This document shows, one piece after another, positions 9,271 through 17,572 of a stretch of DNA of 64,000 bases (within the stretch, counting starts at the first letter, position 1; each line of letters begins with the position of its first letter). Under the pieces are notes generated by a model. It made no database searches. It had not been told where the DNA came from and saw only the letters and a list, made by a program, of their open reading frames with translations. A program made the position numbers and the translations under genes. The DNA comes from Pedobacter panaciterrae (GTDB taxonomy: Bacteria > Bacteroidota > Bacteroidia > Sphingobacteriales > Sphingobacteriaceae): positions 62,001 through 126,000 of the forward strand of contig NZ_JABMKW010000017.1 of the NCBI RefSeq assembly GCF_013204795.1, in the 5' to 3' direction.

Positions 9271-9734
9271 TTACAGTTTCTCCTTCAATGCCTCATAGGT
9301 CTTTTTATAATCCGCATTATCGGATTCCTACAACAAGCTTTTTACTCCATGCCAATGCTTTGGCAAGCTCCTCTTTGTCTGCACTATACTCTAATACAAA
9401 GTTGGCATTGGTATTTATGGTAGCCAGGTTGGCTGTATCTTCATATTTCTCGGTGTAGTTTACAATTGCTGAGGCAAAAGCTTTCCAGTCCTTACCGTAG
9501 TAAAAAAACAGTTTCGCTCTGGTAACAGTCCGGTCGGCAGTTGTGGCATCATGCTTTTGCGTTACCGATGCGGCTATTGTTTTCCAGTCAGGGATTTTGT
9601 CTTTGGCTTTAGCAGCCTCAACAGCCGGGTTAATAATTGCATCGGCAATGGCTTTATCTTTTTATTTAATATCTGTGGCGTCAGATGATTTTGGGGCGGC
9701 AGTTACCACTTTACTCAGCTCATCAATTGCACTC
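9271..9734 (-). pseudogene. Decayed C-terminal remnant of a secreted-type protein gene
   Basis: Read on the minus strand, this interval has clear coding character (for example WKTIAASVTQKHDA, LFFYYGKDWKAF, KYEDTANLATINTN) and ends in YKKTYEALKEKL plus a stop. It is broken by an in-frame stop near 9664 (after SDATDIK) and by a frameshift near 9336, where the reading leaves KALAWSKKL and resumes as ESDNADYKKT. The 5' part is missing. The sequence resembles the helical C-terminal part of Bacteroidota thioredoxin-like or TPR proteins; the family call is tentative. It ends abruptly where an unrelated plus-strand fragment begins. Confidence 0.7.
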
Positions 9735-9890
9735 AATTTCAAATACAACTATGAACTGGTCCGAATTTCCGAAGTCAATTATGAGCTCTTCCTCAGGTCA
9801 AGGAACCTCGAGGTAAAAATGCTTGGCATACTGGCCAACCTTGGAGATGGCAACCCTAGTAAAGGAAATACGAGCCAGCTTAGAGCCTAA
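9735..9890 (+). pseudogene. Fragment resembling the C-terminal part of an Rpn/PD-(D/E)XK nuclease-transposase
   Basis: An open frame of about 51 codons with protein-like content (NFKYNYELVRISEVNYELFL, then VKMLGILANLGDG) and its own stop. The pattern of a Tyr/Phe-rich strand, YELFLRS and then an ILANL helix is typical of Rpn-family recombination-promoting nucleases just after their catalytic core. No start codon or catalytic half is present. The frame runs on upstream, but there it is only the antisense of the neighbouring pseudogene. The family call is by eye. Confidence 0.35.
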
Positions 9891-9910
9891 GAAATAAACA
9901 AAGTATGACA

Positions 9911-10207
9911 TCAGTCAGCATAGGCGACTAGTCCGCTATCATACGATTTGGCCGTATCCAGTAATAGCAATAAGGATTGTATATCGCTATCATTAACAGT
10001 ATGCTTTTGAATATTCACCCTGATTTGCCGTATTAAAGATGTGTCCCATCTAAAGTCCGAATGGTAGTCAAACCTTTCAGGAATGATCTTCTTTACTTTT
10101 AGTCTGTCAAAAATTTGATCATCTATACTGCCTATTAATTTACATTCCTCTTCTTCTGGATAGTTCGGCATATTCTGATTATCGGCTAATAAATAGAAAT
10201 CTAACAT
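9911..10207 (-). CDS. Small hypothetical protein
   Basis: An acidic 98-aa protein with no signal peptide or membrane helix that I do not recognise. It begins at an ATG preceded by a very AT-rich stretch with a TTG...ATATTTG arrangement resembling a Bacteroidota promoter. That makes an independently expressed gene plausible. It lies in a zone of gene debris, between a nuclease fragment and a DUF4365-like remnant, so it could also be an orphaned cargo gene or the tail of a larger lost gene. Confidence 0.45.
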   Translation of the reverse strand: MLDFYLLADNQNMPNYPEEEECKLIGSIDDQIFDRLKVKKIIPERFDYHSDFRWDTSLIRQIRVNIQKHTVNDSDIQSLLLLLDTAKSYDSGLVAYAD

Positions 10208-10254
10208 ACAGAACTTATTTTTCGATATACAAATATTAACTATTTTAAAATCAA

Positions 10255-10536
10255 TTAATTACAAAAAATAAGCAACAAAAGAATAACTGAGTAATTGATA
10301 TTGCTTACCTCTATTGGGTAGGAAATTGAACTGTTCCTGTTCACTCTAACTGATCCAGTAGACTTGAGTTGAACAGTAAACCCTCTCTGAAGTTCATGCC
10401 TAATCTCAAAATATCGGGTATCAAAAAGCAACGACAATTTGTTTCTTGAGATAGTCTCAAGATCCTCACCGCGGCTGGATAGAGGCAATTTAATGCTACC
10501 ACAAGTTTCCGACTTATCAAAATTTGGCTTTGTCAT
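10255..10536 (-). CDS. Short DUF4365-like protein, possibly internally deleted
   Basis: A 93-aa ORF with an N-terminal part (EDLETISRNKLSLLF, then YFEIRHELQR) joined directly to FTVQLKSTGSV and SISYPIEVSNINY. In DUF4365 proteins a segment containing DxGxD and a catalytic-looking Glu normally separates the equivalent of ELQR from the vQLKST strand. Here that segment is absent. The protein then ends in a hydrophobic run. I read it as a shrunken, probably non-functional DUF4365 gene, but the family call rests on motif memory alone. Confidence 0.35.
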   Translation of the reverse strand: MTKPNFDKSETCGSIKLPLSSRGEDLETISRNKLSLLFDTRYFEIRHELQRGFTVQLKSTGSVRVNRNSSISYPIEVSNINYSVILLLLIFCN

Positions 10537-10723
10537 TTAGAGAGGTTTTTAATTCGAATATACAAGTGCTAAGTGTTTTTTGTTAAATGATCCAAAATTG
10601 GCGGTTCAAGTATTTTTCAATCTCAATAAACCTTCCGGTAATCCTTAATCTTCTATAATTGCTTTAAGATTATCAGAAAGGTAATGATCAAAGAGATTGT
10701 TTGTTTAAAGATACATAATTGAA
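10537..10723. other. AT-rich spacer downstream of dnaE2
   Basis: No gene is seen. On the minus strand a short protein-like run (LFDHYLSDNLKAIIED) is interrupted by stops, perhaps more decayed coding DNA. No convincing terminator for dnaE2 is visible. Confidence 0.4.
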
Positions 10724-13700
10724 TTATTTAAAATTCCTTCCCCCATAAAAGGTTCCCTTTGGAACTTCCCCGGGAACCGTTGTAAGTACTGGCAAATCCT
10801 CTTGCTCCCGCTGCACCAGTTTACCCATCAGTTTAGTCAAATCCACGCATTTGCTCACAATGACATGAACCACCTCTCCTTCCCGCTGCAAACGCCCCTC
10901 CACCATCAACAGCCTGGAATGCAAAATCTCTTTCCGGTAGGTATCAAAAAACTTTTCAAATACCACCAGATTGCTAAAGCCAGTCTCATCCTCAATGGTA
11001 ATAAAACATACCCCACCGGCAGTTCCCGGTCGTTGTCGAACCAGCACGAGCCCGGCAACCTTCACCAATTGTCCGTTCTGCGCCTCCTTATTGATCTGAT
11101 GGCAGGACAAGATGCGCAGCATCTCCAGTTGTGATCGCACAAAGCACACCGGGTGTGCTTTTAACGATAAGCCTACGGTAGCATAATCCTGAACCACATG
11201 TTCTCCTTTGCTCATCAACGGCAATTCCACCTGTGCCTCCAACACACTTTCTGAGGGTTGCCCTTTAAAAATCACCACTGGCATATCCTGCAAGGCAGAA
11301 ACCTCCCATAATGCTTTTCTGCGGTCCAACCCAATCGAGCGGAAAGCATCAGCATCTGCCAGTCTTTCCAGTGTATTAATCGCTATTCCTGCATCACGTA
11401 AGGCCGTAACTGTCCTGTACTCATTTCCCCTGCAATTCACCAAAACATCCATCTCCTCCTGCCCTAAACCTTTAATCTGCCGGAAACCCAAACGGATCGC
11501 ACAATACTTCCCTGATTTTTCTTCCAGCAAATTATCCCATGTAGAATAATTGATATCAACTGGCCGAACCTCCACACCATGTTTCTGTGCATCAATTACA
11601 ATCTGCGCAGGCTGGTAAAAGCCCATTGGCATACTATTGAGCAAGGCTGTAGCGAAGGCATCCGGATAGTAGTGTTTCAGCCAGCAGGACACATAAACCA
11701 GCAAAGCAAAACTTGCCGCATGACTTTCGGGGAAACCATAACTCCCAAAACCCTCCAACTGCCTGAAAATCCGTTTGGCAAATTCCTCGGTATATCCCTT
11801 TTTCATCATCCCCTCGACCAGCCTCTGTTCATACAAATTAACCGTTCCGGTATACTTAAAAGTGGCCATACTGCGACGCAGTCCATCTGCTTCGGCGGGT
11901 GTAAATCCTGCGGCTACAATGGCAATTTTCATTGCCTGTTCCTGAAATAGCGGCACACCATAGGTTCTTTCTAAAATTTCTTTTAATTCAGCGGAAGGGT
12001 ATTCCACAAGTTCATCACCATTACGTCTCCGCAAATAAGGATGCACCATATCTCCCTGTATGGGGCCAGGCCTGACAATGGCAACCTCAATCACCAAATC
12101 ATAAAAACATTTGGGCCTTAACCTGGGCAGCATGGACATCTGTGCCCTGCTTTCAATCTGGAATACCCCCAGTGTATCCGCAGCACTAATCATATCATAG
12201 ACCTCCGGATCATCCTGAGGGATATTGGCCAGGGTCAGATCTAAACCATAATGCGCTTTGCACAAGTCAAAAGCCTTGCGGATACAAGTCAGCATACCCA
12301 AAGCCAATACATCCACTTTCAGAAAACCCAAAGCATCAATATCGTCCTTGTTCCACTCAATATTCGTACGGTCTTCCATACGCGCATTCAGGATCGGACA
12401 GAGATCAGTCAGCTTCCCATTGGTCACCACAAAACCACCGGTATGCTGGCCCAATTGTCTGGGGAAACCCATCATCTGCGCGGTCAGTTGCAAGGTCTTC
12501 ATCAAATGCGGATCCCGGGGATTCAAACCCTGTTCAGTCACACGCTTGCCCTCAAACCATTCGTCTGTAAACTCCCATACTGAACTGGATAACCTGTTAA
12601 TGGTATCCACAGATAAACCCATGGCCTTGCCCACATCTCGCAAAGCACCTTTCTGGTGCAGCTGTGTTACCGTCGCCACAATCGCTGCACGGTCACGGCC
12701 ATACTTGGTATAAATGTACTGCATGATTTCCTCCCGACGTTCATGCTCAAAGTCCACATCAATATCGGGCGGTTCATTCCTGTCCGAAGAAATAAAACGC
12801 TCAAAAAGCAAGTCGAACTTCATAGGGTCTACTGAGGTTACACCCAGACAGAAACAAATTGCTGAATTGGCCGCTGATCCCCTTCCCTGGCATAAAATGC
12901 CTCGGCTTCTCGCTTCGCGGACAATGTCTTCCACAAAAAGGAAGTAATTCGCATAGTCCATCTTCCGCACAAAGTCCATTTCATGGGCAATCATGTTCAA
13001 TACTTTTTCCGGGATAACCTCCCCATAAAATGCATGTGCGCCTTTAAAACACAGGTATTCCAGCTCTTCCAATGGCGAACGACCGCTTTTGTTGATCTCC
13101 TCCGGATATACATATTTCAGTTCATCCAGTGCGAAAGCACATGCCTCAGTGATGTGCATCGTATTACGGATCGCTTCGGGATAATTACGGAACAAGCGGT
13201 GCATTTCGGCAATCGGTTTCATATAACGTTCCGCATTCTGATGCAACCTGAAACCAGCCTCCTTGATGGTACACTTTTCTCTCACACAGGTCAGCACATC
13301 CTGTAATTCCCTTCTGGAAGGATTGTGGTAATGCACATCACCGGTGGCTACAACAGGTATTCCAAACCTAGCAGATAACTGCTGGATGCGAAAGATCAGC
13401 TTATCATCATTACCCAGGTACGTACGTGTTGCAGAAAGGTATAACTGCTTACCCAAAGCTTCCCCATATTCCTCAAAATCTTTAACAAAGGAATCCTCAA
13501 AATTGAAATGACGGTTCAGCACACCAGGCATCACAACGGTAAACAACATCCCTTCAGCGTGTTCATAAACATCCGCCTTATTCAAATGGCAGGAACCTTT
13601 TTCCGCACGCAGATTCCCAACCGTTAATAAAGCCGAAAGTCTGCAATAAGCATCTTTGTCCGTAGGATAAGCCAGTAAACTTGGCCCATCCAGTAAATCC

Positions 13701-13900
13701 AGGCGACAGGCGGGAATGATCTGAATGTTTTTTTCTTTAGCTGCAGCGTGTGCACGAACAATGCCTGCCAACGTATTGCGATCAGTAATGGCTACCTTTT
13801 TATAGCCGAAAGCAGCTGCCTGATCCACCAGTTCATGGGGATGGGAAGCCCCCCTTAGAAAGCTGAAATTAGAAGTCACCTGTAATTCACTGTATTCCAT
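10724..13900 (-). CDS. dnaE2: Error-prone DNA polymerase III alpha subunit DnaE2 (ImuC)
   Basis: A 1058-aa C-family polymerase that performs translesion synthesis in the damage-inducible mutasome. The N-terminal PHP domain begins YSELQVTSNFSFLRGASHP. The metal-binding His residues of the active PHP site are replaced by Gln and Thr, so proofreading by this domain is unlikely. The polymerase core has PDIDVDF (two catalytic Asp) and FLKVDVLALGML (third Asp). The C-terminal region has an OB-fold (QLVKVAGLVLVRQRPGTA) and lacks the long tau-binding tail of replicative DnaE. It sits 10 bp behind imuB in the imuA-imuB-dnaE2 order typical of this cassette. Confidence 0.95.
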   Translation of the reverse strand: MEYSELQVTSNFSFLRGASHPHELVDQAAAFGYKKVAITDRNTLAGIVRAHAAAKEKNIQIIPACRLDLLDGPSLLAYPTDKDAYCRLSALLTVGNLRAEKGSCHLNKADVYEHAEGMLFTVVMPGVLNRHFNFEDSFVKDFEEYGEALGKQLYLSATRTYLGNDDKLIFRIQQLSARFGIPVVATGDVHYHNPSRRELQDVLTCVREKCTIKEAGFRLHQNAERYMKPIAEMHRLFRNYPEAIRNTMHITEACAFALDELKYVYPEEINKSGRSPLEELEYLCFKGAHAFYGEVIPEKVLNMIAHEMDFVRKMDYANYFLFVEDIVREARSRGILCQGRGSAANSAICFCLGVTSVDPMKFDLLFERFISSDRNEPPDIDVDFEHERREEIMQYIYTKYGRDRAAIVATVTQLHQKGALRDVGKAMGLSVDTINRLSSSVWEFTDEWFEGKRVTEQGLNPRDPHLMKTLQLTAQMMGFPRQLGQHTGGFVVTNGKLTDLCPILNARMEDRTNIEWNKDDIDALGFLKVDVLALGMLTCIRKAFDLCKAHYGLDLTLANIPQDDPEVYDMISAADTLGVFQIESRAQMSMLPRLRPKCFYDLVIEVAIVRPGPIQGDMVHPYLRRRNGDELVEYPSAELKEILERTYGVPLFQEQAMKIAIVAAGFTPAEADGLRRSMATFKYTGTVNLYEQRLVEGMMKKGYTEEFAKRIFRQLEGFGSYGFPESHAASFALLVYVSCWLKHYYPDAFATALLNSMPMGFYQPAQIVIDAQKHGVEVRPVDINYSTWDNLLEEKSGKYCAIRLGFRQIKGLGQEEMDVLVNCRGNEYRTVTALRDAGIAINTLERLADADAFRSIGLDRRKALWEVSALQDMPVVIFKGQPSESVLEAQVELPLMSKGEHVVQDYATVGLSLKAHPVCFVRSQLEMLRILSCHQINKEAQNGQLVKVAGLVLVRQRPGTAGGVCFITIEDETGFSNLVVFEKFFDTYRKEILHSRLLMVEGRLQREGEVVHVIVSKCVDLTKLMGKLVQREQEDLPVLTTVPGEVPKGTFYGGRNFK

Positions 13901-13910
13901 ATCTCATTCT

Positions 13911-15419
13911 TCATGCAAAAAAACCATGTATAAACCATTGGTACCGCTGCTCGCCCCCATAGTGACCCGAACGGAACAGCCAGTAACGCTGTCCCAGTTC
14001 ATCTTCCACCTGGTAATAATCCCTGTGCTCTCCTACATCTAACCACCACTCCCGTTCTATGCGCTCAGGACCATCGGCCTTCACCACAACATGCCTGATG
14101 CCCATATAAATAAAAAACTTTGGCGGATGATCGGGTATCAAGGCCATTACTTCGATTGGGACAGGTTTACTCAACAATTCTGTTGGGCGCGGTCTGTCAA
14201 TATGCCATTGGGCTATCGGTTTTTCAGTAATGGAAACTGCCCGGTTCGCAGATCGTTCCGGCCAATAGCGAGCTGCAGGGACATAACGATGAATCACATC
14301 AGGCCCCATTTTACCGGTTACCCTGTCCAGCAGCTGGATCACACTCTGATCATCCAGTCCGGGCTTACCCGCCCAAAGCGCTTCTTGTCCGGGTAAAATA
14401 TCATCCACTTTAGGCGCTTCCAACACAAACAGTTCAATGCCCAGGGCCGGGCGGATCTGATCGATCTTCAACTCGAAAAGTTTAAACAAATGACTGACGC
14501 TACAGGTTGCCCCGCTGGTTCCTATAGAAACTTGTACCACCTTGCCATCAATACGATAACAAGTCAGCACCCCTGTCCTTAAGCCCTTGCCCTCATTTTG
14601 CAGTCGCAGACACAAATGCTCCAGTAACCGGCTGATCGCCACTTCAATGCCAATGCGGGTTTTAATCGGCTCCAGACAAGGCAAGCGTTCCTGAAAAAGA
14701 ACAGGCACCTGCAAAGGAGTAATCAACTCATCAACTGTACCCAAAGCCTGCCCCAAACGGGCCAAAAAATCCTCTCCGAAACGCCTGCGCAGCACCGAGC
14801 GCGGCATACCTATAAAACTCCTGATCCGGTAAAAACCAAGCTTGCTCAGCTTAGCCAGTGTATTTTCCGGTAAACGCAAGGCTTCTGGCGGCAACGCAAG
14901 CAGGGCTTCTGTATGCGTCCCGGGTGCAATCAAAGGAGTTACTTTTCCAAAACGAGCTATTGCCCATGCGGCACCGGCAGTATCAGCCATCGCCACACGA
15001 ACCGTATAACCCTTGCTTTTTAACCTGGATACGATTTCTTTCAGGTATTCCCGTTCCCCGCCCCAAAGGTGGGTACAGCCACTTACATCCAGGAACAACC
15101 CATCTACCGAAAAATCATCGGCCATCACCACGGGTGAATAACGCACACACCACTCTCCAAGTCCTTTCAGCAATATGGTAGTGCGCCCGGCTTTATCATC
15201 CAAAACCTCCAGTCCCGGGCAAAGGGCCTTGGCATCAGCTGCACGCATTCCTATCTCAATTCCCTGCGAAGCAGCTAAAGGACTTGTCGCAGTAATCATA
15301 TTGCGCCCATGATCGGGCGCTGCGAAAACAAAAGGAATGTCACAAAGTTCCGGCCGGCGGATCAGCTGCCAGTCTGCCAGCAAATGACGGAACCATATCG
15401 AAACATAACGCTTTTGCAT
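13911..15419 (-). CDS. imuB: ImuB, Y-family polymerase-like mutasome hub
   Basis: A 502-aa protein of the DinB/UmuC fold, used as the scaffold that brings DnaE2 and the beta clamp to lesions. The active Y-family site is degraded. The N-terminal strand reads YVSIWFRHLL instead of a DxDxFF-type metal site, and the motif normally ending in SxDE reads SVDGLFLD, so the key Glu is Gly. That is the expected inactive ImuB pattern. Helix-hairpin-helix and little-finger regions follow (about 170-350), and the conserved tail contains REWWLDVGEHRDYYQVE. It starts 11 bp after imuA and runs into dnaE2, consistent with one operon. Confidence 0.93.
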   Translation of the reverse strand: MQKRYVSIWFRHLLADWQLIRRPELCDIPFVFAAPDHGRNMITATSPLAASQGIEIGMRAADAKALCPGLEVLDDKAGRTTILLKGLGEWCVRYSPVVMADDFSVDGLFLDVSGCTHLWGGEREYLKEIVSRLKSKGYTVRVAMADTAGAAWAIARFGKVTPLIAPGTHTEALLALPPEALRLPENTLAKLSKLGFYRIRSFIGMPRSVLRRRFGEDFLARLGQALGTVDELITPLQVPVLFQERLPCLEPIKTRIGIEVAISRLLEHLCLRLQNEGKGLRTGVLTCYRIDGKVVQVSIGTSGATCSVSHLFKLFELKIDQIRPALGIELFVLEAPKVDDILPGQEALWAGKPGLDDQSVIQLLDRVTGKMGPDVIHRYVPAARYWPERSANRAVSITEKPIAQWHIDRPRPTELLSKPVPIEVMALIPDHPPKFFIYMGIRHVVVKADGPERIEREWWLDVGEHRDYYQVEDELGQRYWLFRSGHYGGEQRYQWFIHGFFA

Positions 15420-15430
15420 TTTTTAGCCGT

Positions 15431-16168
15431 TTAACCAATTTGTCTTTCCTCATGATCGTACCATGCTGCTGTTTTCAAGGCTGGAAGTACTTCCACAAAA
15501 CGATCTCCTCCCCATTCCATGATCCAGCTTCCCGGATTTCCATTACGGACTTTGGTCAGCTCCACCTTCCAGCGAGGGAAACCCACACCAGGCATTTCAT
15601 CCTCGGTTACACTGGGTACCGGGCTGATCTTCCAGCGCGCTGTAGCCACCGTACTTACGGCCTTACGGGCGTCTTTACGTAAAATAAAACCCGTCACACC
15701 AGAACCTTCCACCGCAAGCTGGAGTCTACGGGATTCAATCAAACTCAGTTCATTCAACTCCGCCACCACAGCAGCAAGACCTTCACATTTTAAAGCCTCC
15801 TCCATAATCCAGAGCACATCTTTTTCCCTGGTAACATCCATAAAAATGATCCGCTCGGGTTCTACGTTGAACAGACAAAGGGAAACCGGGAATAACTTTC
15901 TTGCAGTACTGATCCATACACAAGCAGCGCCATCCTTCATCAATACCGAAAGCAAGCCACCGATAAAACCATCGCTCGCTGCCGCATGTTCGGGCAGCAC
16001 CGTAATAAATTCATGAATGGCCTTTTTCGGAAAAACCCCGTTTGGAAATACGTTTTCCAGCTCACCAAGGCCAATCGCCTCAGCAGCTTCTTTACCTTGC
16101 AGTTTAAAGCCCTGCCACAGCAGAATATCCTGTTGTAATTTACTAACCAATTCCTGTTTTGCGTTCAT
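15431..16168 (-). CDS. imuA: ImuA, RecA/SulA-like mutasome protein
   Basis: A 245-aa first gene of the imuA-imuB-dnaE2 operon. The protein resembles a truncated RecA fold: an N-terminal helix, KKAIHEFITVLPEHAAASDG in place of a Walker A region, a strand ending AACVWIST, and a central RIIFMDV strand. No intact Walker A (GxxxxGKT) is seen, so ATP hydrolysis is unlikely. In the family it interacts with RecA and ImuB. The start is the ATG at 16168, about 50 bp below a TATATTTG -7 element that abuts a perfect 17-bp dyad, which suggests regulated expression. Confidence 0.88.
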   Translation of the reverse strand: MNAKQELVSKLQQDILLWQGFKLQGKEAAEAIGLGELENVFPNGVFPKKAIHEFITVLPEHAAASDGFIGGLLSVLMKDGAACVWISTARKLFPVSLCLFNVEPERIIFMDVTREKDVLWIMEEALKCEGLAAVVAELNELSLIESRRLQLAVEGSGVTGFILRKDARKAVSTVATARWKISPVPSVTEDEMPGVGFPRWKVELTKVRNGNPGSWIMEWGGDRFVEVLPALKTAAWYDHEERQIG

Positions 16169-16218
16169 GATGTTATCCCCTTTCTTGAATCATTGTATTA
16201 GCAATGCAAATGAACAAA

Positions 16219-16226
16219 CAAATATA
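16219..16226 (-). promoter_or_regulatory. Predicted imuA promoter -7 element
   Basis: TATATTTG on the minus strand matches the Bacteroidota TAnnTTTG element and lies about 50 bp before the imuA ATG. No clear -33 TTTG is seen at the usual distance, so the promoter may need an activator or be intrinsically weak. Confidence 0.5.
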
Positions 16227-16227
16227 A

Positions 16228-16244
16228 TACTAAAAATATTAGTA
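16228..16244. promoter_or_regulatory. Perfect 17-bp dyad, candidate operator of the imu cassette
   Basis: TACTAA-AAATA-TTAGTA is a perfect inverted repeat immediately upstream of the -7 element, in the spacer where a repressor would exclude RNA polymerase. The position fits a damage-responsive repressor such as LexA or a LexA-like/XRE protein. The regulator is not encoded in the window. Confidence 0.5.
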
Positions 16245-16306
16245 CTGTAAATAAAATGAGAAAGAATTTTTACGCTCGATTTTTCTCGCTAAAATCCTAA
16301 AACTCC

Positions 16307-16340
16307 CGTCATCTCCTTTGGTTAACCAAAGGAGATGACG
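16307..16340. repeat. 34-bp perfect palindrome (dispersed repeat, copy A)
   Basis: Each 17-bp arm reads CGTCATCTCCTTTGGTT and the centre is GTTAAC. The same element recurs at 58167-58200 with a single base change, and related CGTCAT...ATGACG elements lie at 16640 and 20051. It behaves like a REP-type extragenic palindrome. Confidence 0.85.
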
Positions 16341-16449
16341 AGGAAGGGCGATGAAGGGAAGGGCAAGGACGACGTTTACTGTACCAACACCGGACATAAT
16401 AGTGTGATTGCTAAGGCCAGCTTGAAGACAGCGTCGAGGCAGCATCGAC

Positions 16450-16486
16450 ATTCCTTCGGAAAAAGGTACCTGTTTTCCGAAAGAAT
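16450..16486. repeat. Inverted repeat, 14-bp arms
   Basis: ATTCCTTCGGAAAA pairs with TTTTCCGAAAGAAT with one mismatch around a 9-nt loop that contains GGTACC. Its function is unknown. It may be part of the same decayed repeat landscape. Confidence 0.5.
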
Positions 16487-16590
16487 CCTATCGCAGTCCT
16501 TAATTTGCCTTGATTCAGTCGAGACCCAGGTACTAGCATTAACATATTGAGTGCTATACAAAAGGAGATTAATTGAAAAATTTATTAATA

Positions 16591-16631
16591 AAAAAAAGTC
16601 CTGTATCATAATTATGATACAGGACTTTTTT
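16591..16631. terminator. Bidirectional intrinsic terminator
   Basis: A perfect 14-bp stem (GTCCTGTATCATAA and its complement, 16598-16625) is flanked by an A-run on the left and a T-run on the right. It works as a terminator on either strand. It most likely ends the minus-strand TonB receptor/DUF4249 operon, whose last stop is at 16755. Confidence 0.8.
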
Positions 16632-16639
16632 CATCCTCA

Positions 16640-16714
16640 CGTCATCCCGAACGAAGAGAGAGATCTCTTGGACTACGCCTAAACAAGGGATCTCTCTCTT
16701 CGTTCGGGATGACG
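16640..16714. repeat. Long inverted repeat of the CGTCAT...ATGACG family (copy B)
   Basis: The 26-bp arms (left 16640-16665, right 16689-16714) are perfect complements beginning CGTCATCCCGAACGAAGAGA, around a 23-nt loop. Pairing extends a few bases further with one mismatch. It lies between the DUF4249 stop and the terminator. Confidence 0.85.
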
Positions 16715-16754
16715 GAGAAGAGTAATGACGGTCAAGGGTGATATCCGTCTGTCC

Positions 16755-17567
16755 CTACTTCACTACCATTTCTTTTTTGCTAACCGTATGTGCGCTGAAA
16801 TACCCCAGGGCATCATTGCTAATATTTGAAGGCGGGTTACCTGGAGTAACACCACCACCAGGACCATTCTGTGATTGCTGACTTAATGTATTCCAGTAAG
16901 TAAATACATTTTTATCTATACACTGCATCTCAACTTCTACGTTATCGCCTGTTTTCAGCTCATCGTCATCATCATTTTTCCCATTAAAAAACATCACACT
17001 CGGAACATTGTTTCCATCGGTAAAGCGATCATTTTCAGAATACACACTTCTCGATTGAAAACCATTCACTTTTAGCACAAACCGGTACTGATTGGCAATT
17101 CCGGCAGGATCTTTATAATGTACCTGTGCCTGCTTTTGCTTTTCGCTACCAAAATTAAATACTTTAACATCAAGCGAATCAATGCCTACAGAATCTGGCA
17201 TGGTTGAAGAAGCAGTATAAAGCACATTATTTATATTTACTTTAAGGCTATATGTGCGGCCCGGTTCTCCTTTGAACGCGCCAAAAGTATAGCTGCCGGG
17301 TGTGCTTTCGGTAAAGATCCATGAACTGCCCTGATCATCAGTTACATTTACTACGGCACCTTGAACAGCCGGGTAATCGTTAGGTTCAGTATAAGCAACC
17401 GATTGACTTATTTTAATGGTTTGCATCCCCAATTTATTGGTAATGTTGCCTTCTATCACCAACTGATTTGGAGAAGTATTAAGCTCAACGTCTATCACTT
17501 TTTCACATGAACATATGCTAAAGGATACTGCAAGTAACAGACTTAAATATTTGATTTTTCTTAACAT
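16755..17567 (-). CDS. DUF4249 family lipoprotein
   Basis: A surface or periplasmic lipoprotein of 270 aa with the lipobox Cys in SICSCEK, followed by VIDVELNTSPNQLVIEGNIT, the usual opening of DUF4249. The start is the ATG at 17567; a GTG one codon earlier is possible. The rest is beta-rich and acidic (a KNDDDDEL loop), without enzyme motifs. Genes of this family nearly always follow a TonB receptor, as here with only a few bases between them. The protein is probably an accessory lid or ligand-binding partner of that receptor, though its biochemical role is not established. Confidence 0.85.
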   Translation of the reverse strand: MLRKIKYLSLLLAVSFSICSCEKVIDVELNTSPNQLVIEGNITNKLGMQTIKISQSVAYTEPNDYPAVQGAVVNVTDDQGSSWIFTESTPGSYTFGAFKGEPGRTYSLKVNINNVLYTASSTMPDSVGIDSLDVKVFNFGSEKQKQAQVHYKDPAGIANQYRFVLKVNGFQSRSVYSENDRFTDGNNVPSVMFFNGKNDDDDELKTGDNVEVEMQCIDKNVFTYWNTLSQQSQNGPGGGVTPGNPPSNISNDALGYFSAHTVSKKEMVVK

Positions 17568-17572
17568 CACTA

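Larger units (their letters stand above)
16251..16754. other. Non-coding repeat-rich spacer
   Basis: About 500 bp without a convincing gene. It holds a perfect 34-bp palindrome, a 14-bp-arm hairpin (16450-16486), a strong bidirectional terminator and a second long inverted repeat. The stretch 16341-16448 is purine-rich and has no recognisable product. Short open frames here lack protein-like composition. Confidence 0.6.

Noticed and set aside
9543..9890. A 115-codon plus-strand frame as one gene
   Set aside because: Its first 64 codons are the antisense of the minus-strand pseudogene; only the last part (from 9735) has protein-like content, so it was split.
10802..13306. Numerous plus-strand frames opposite dnaE2, imuB and imuA
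   Set aside because: They are antisense shadows of well-supported polymerase genes.
16239..16609. Short ORFs on both strands in the spacer before imuA
   Set aside because: They overlap palindromes and a terminator, contradict each other on opposite strands, and show no protein-like composition.
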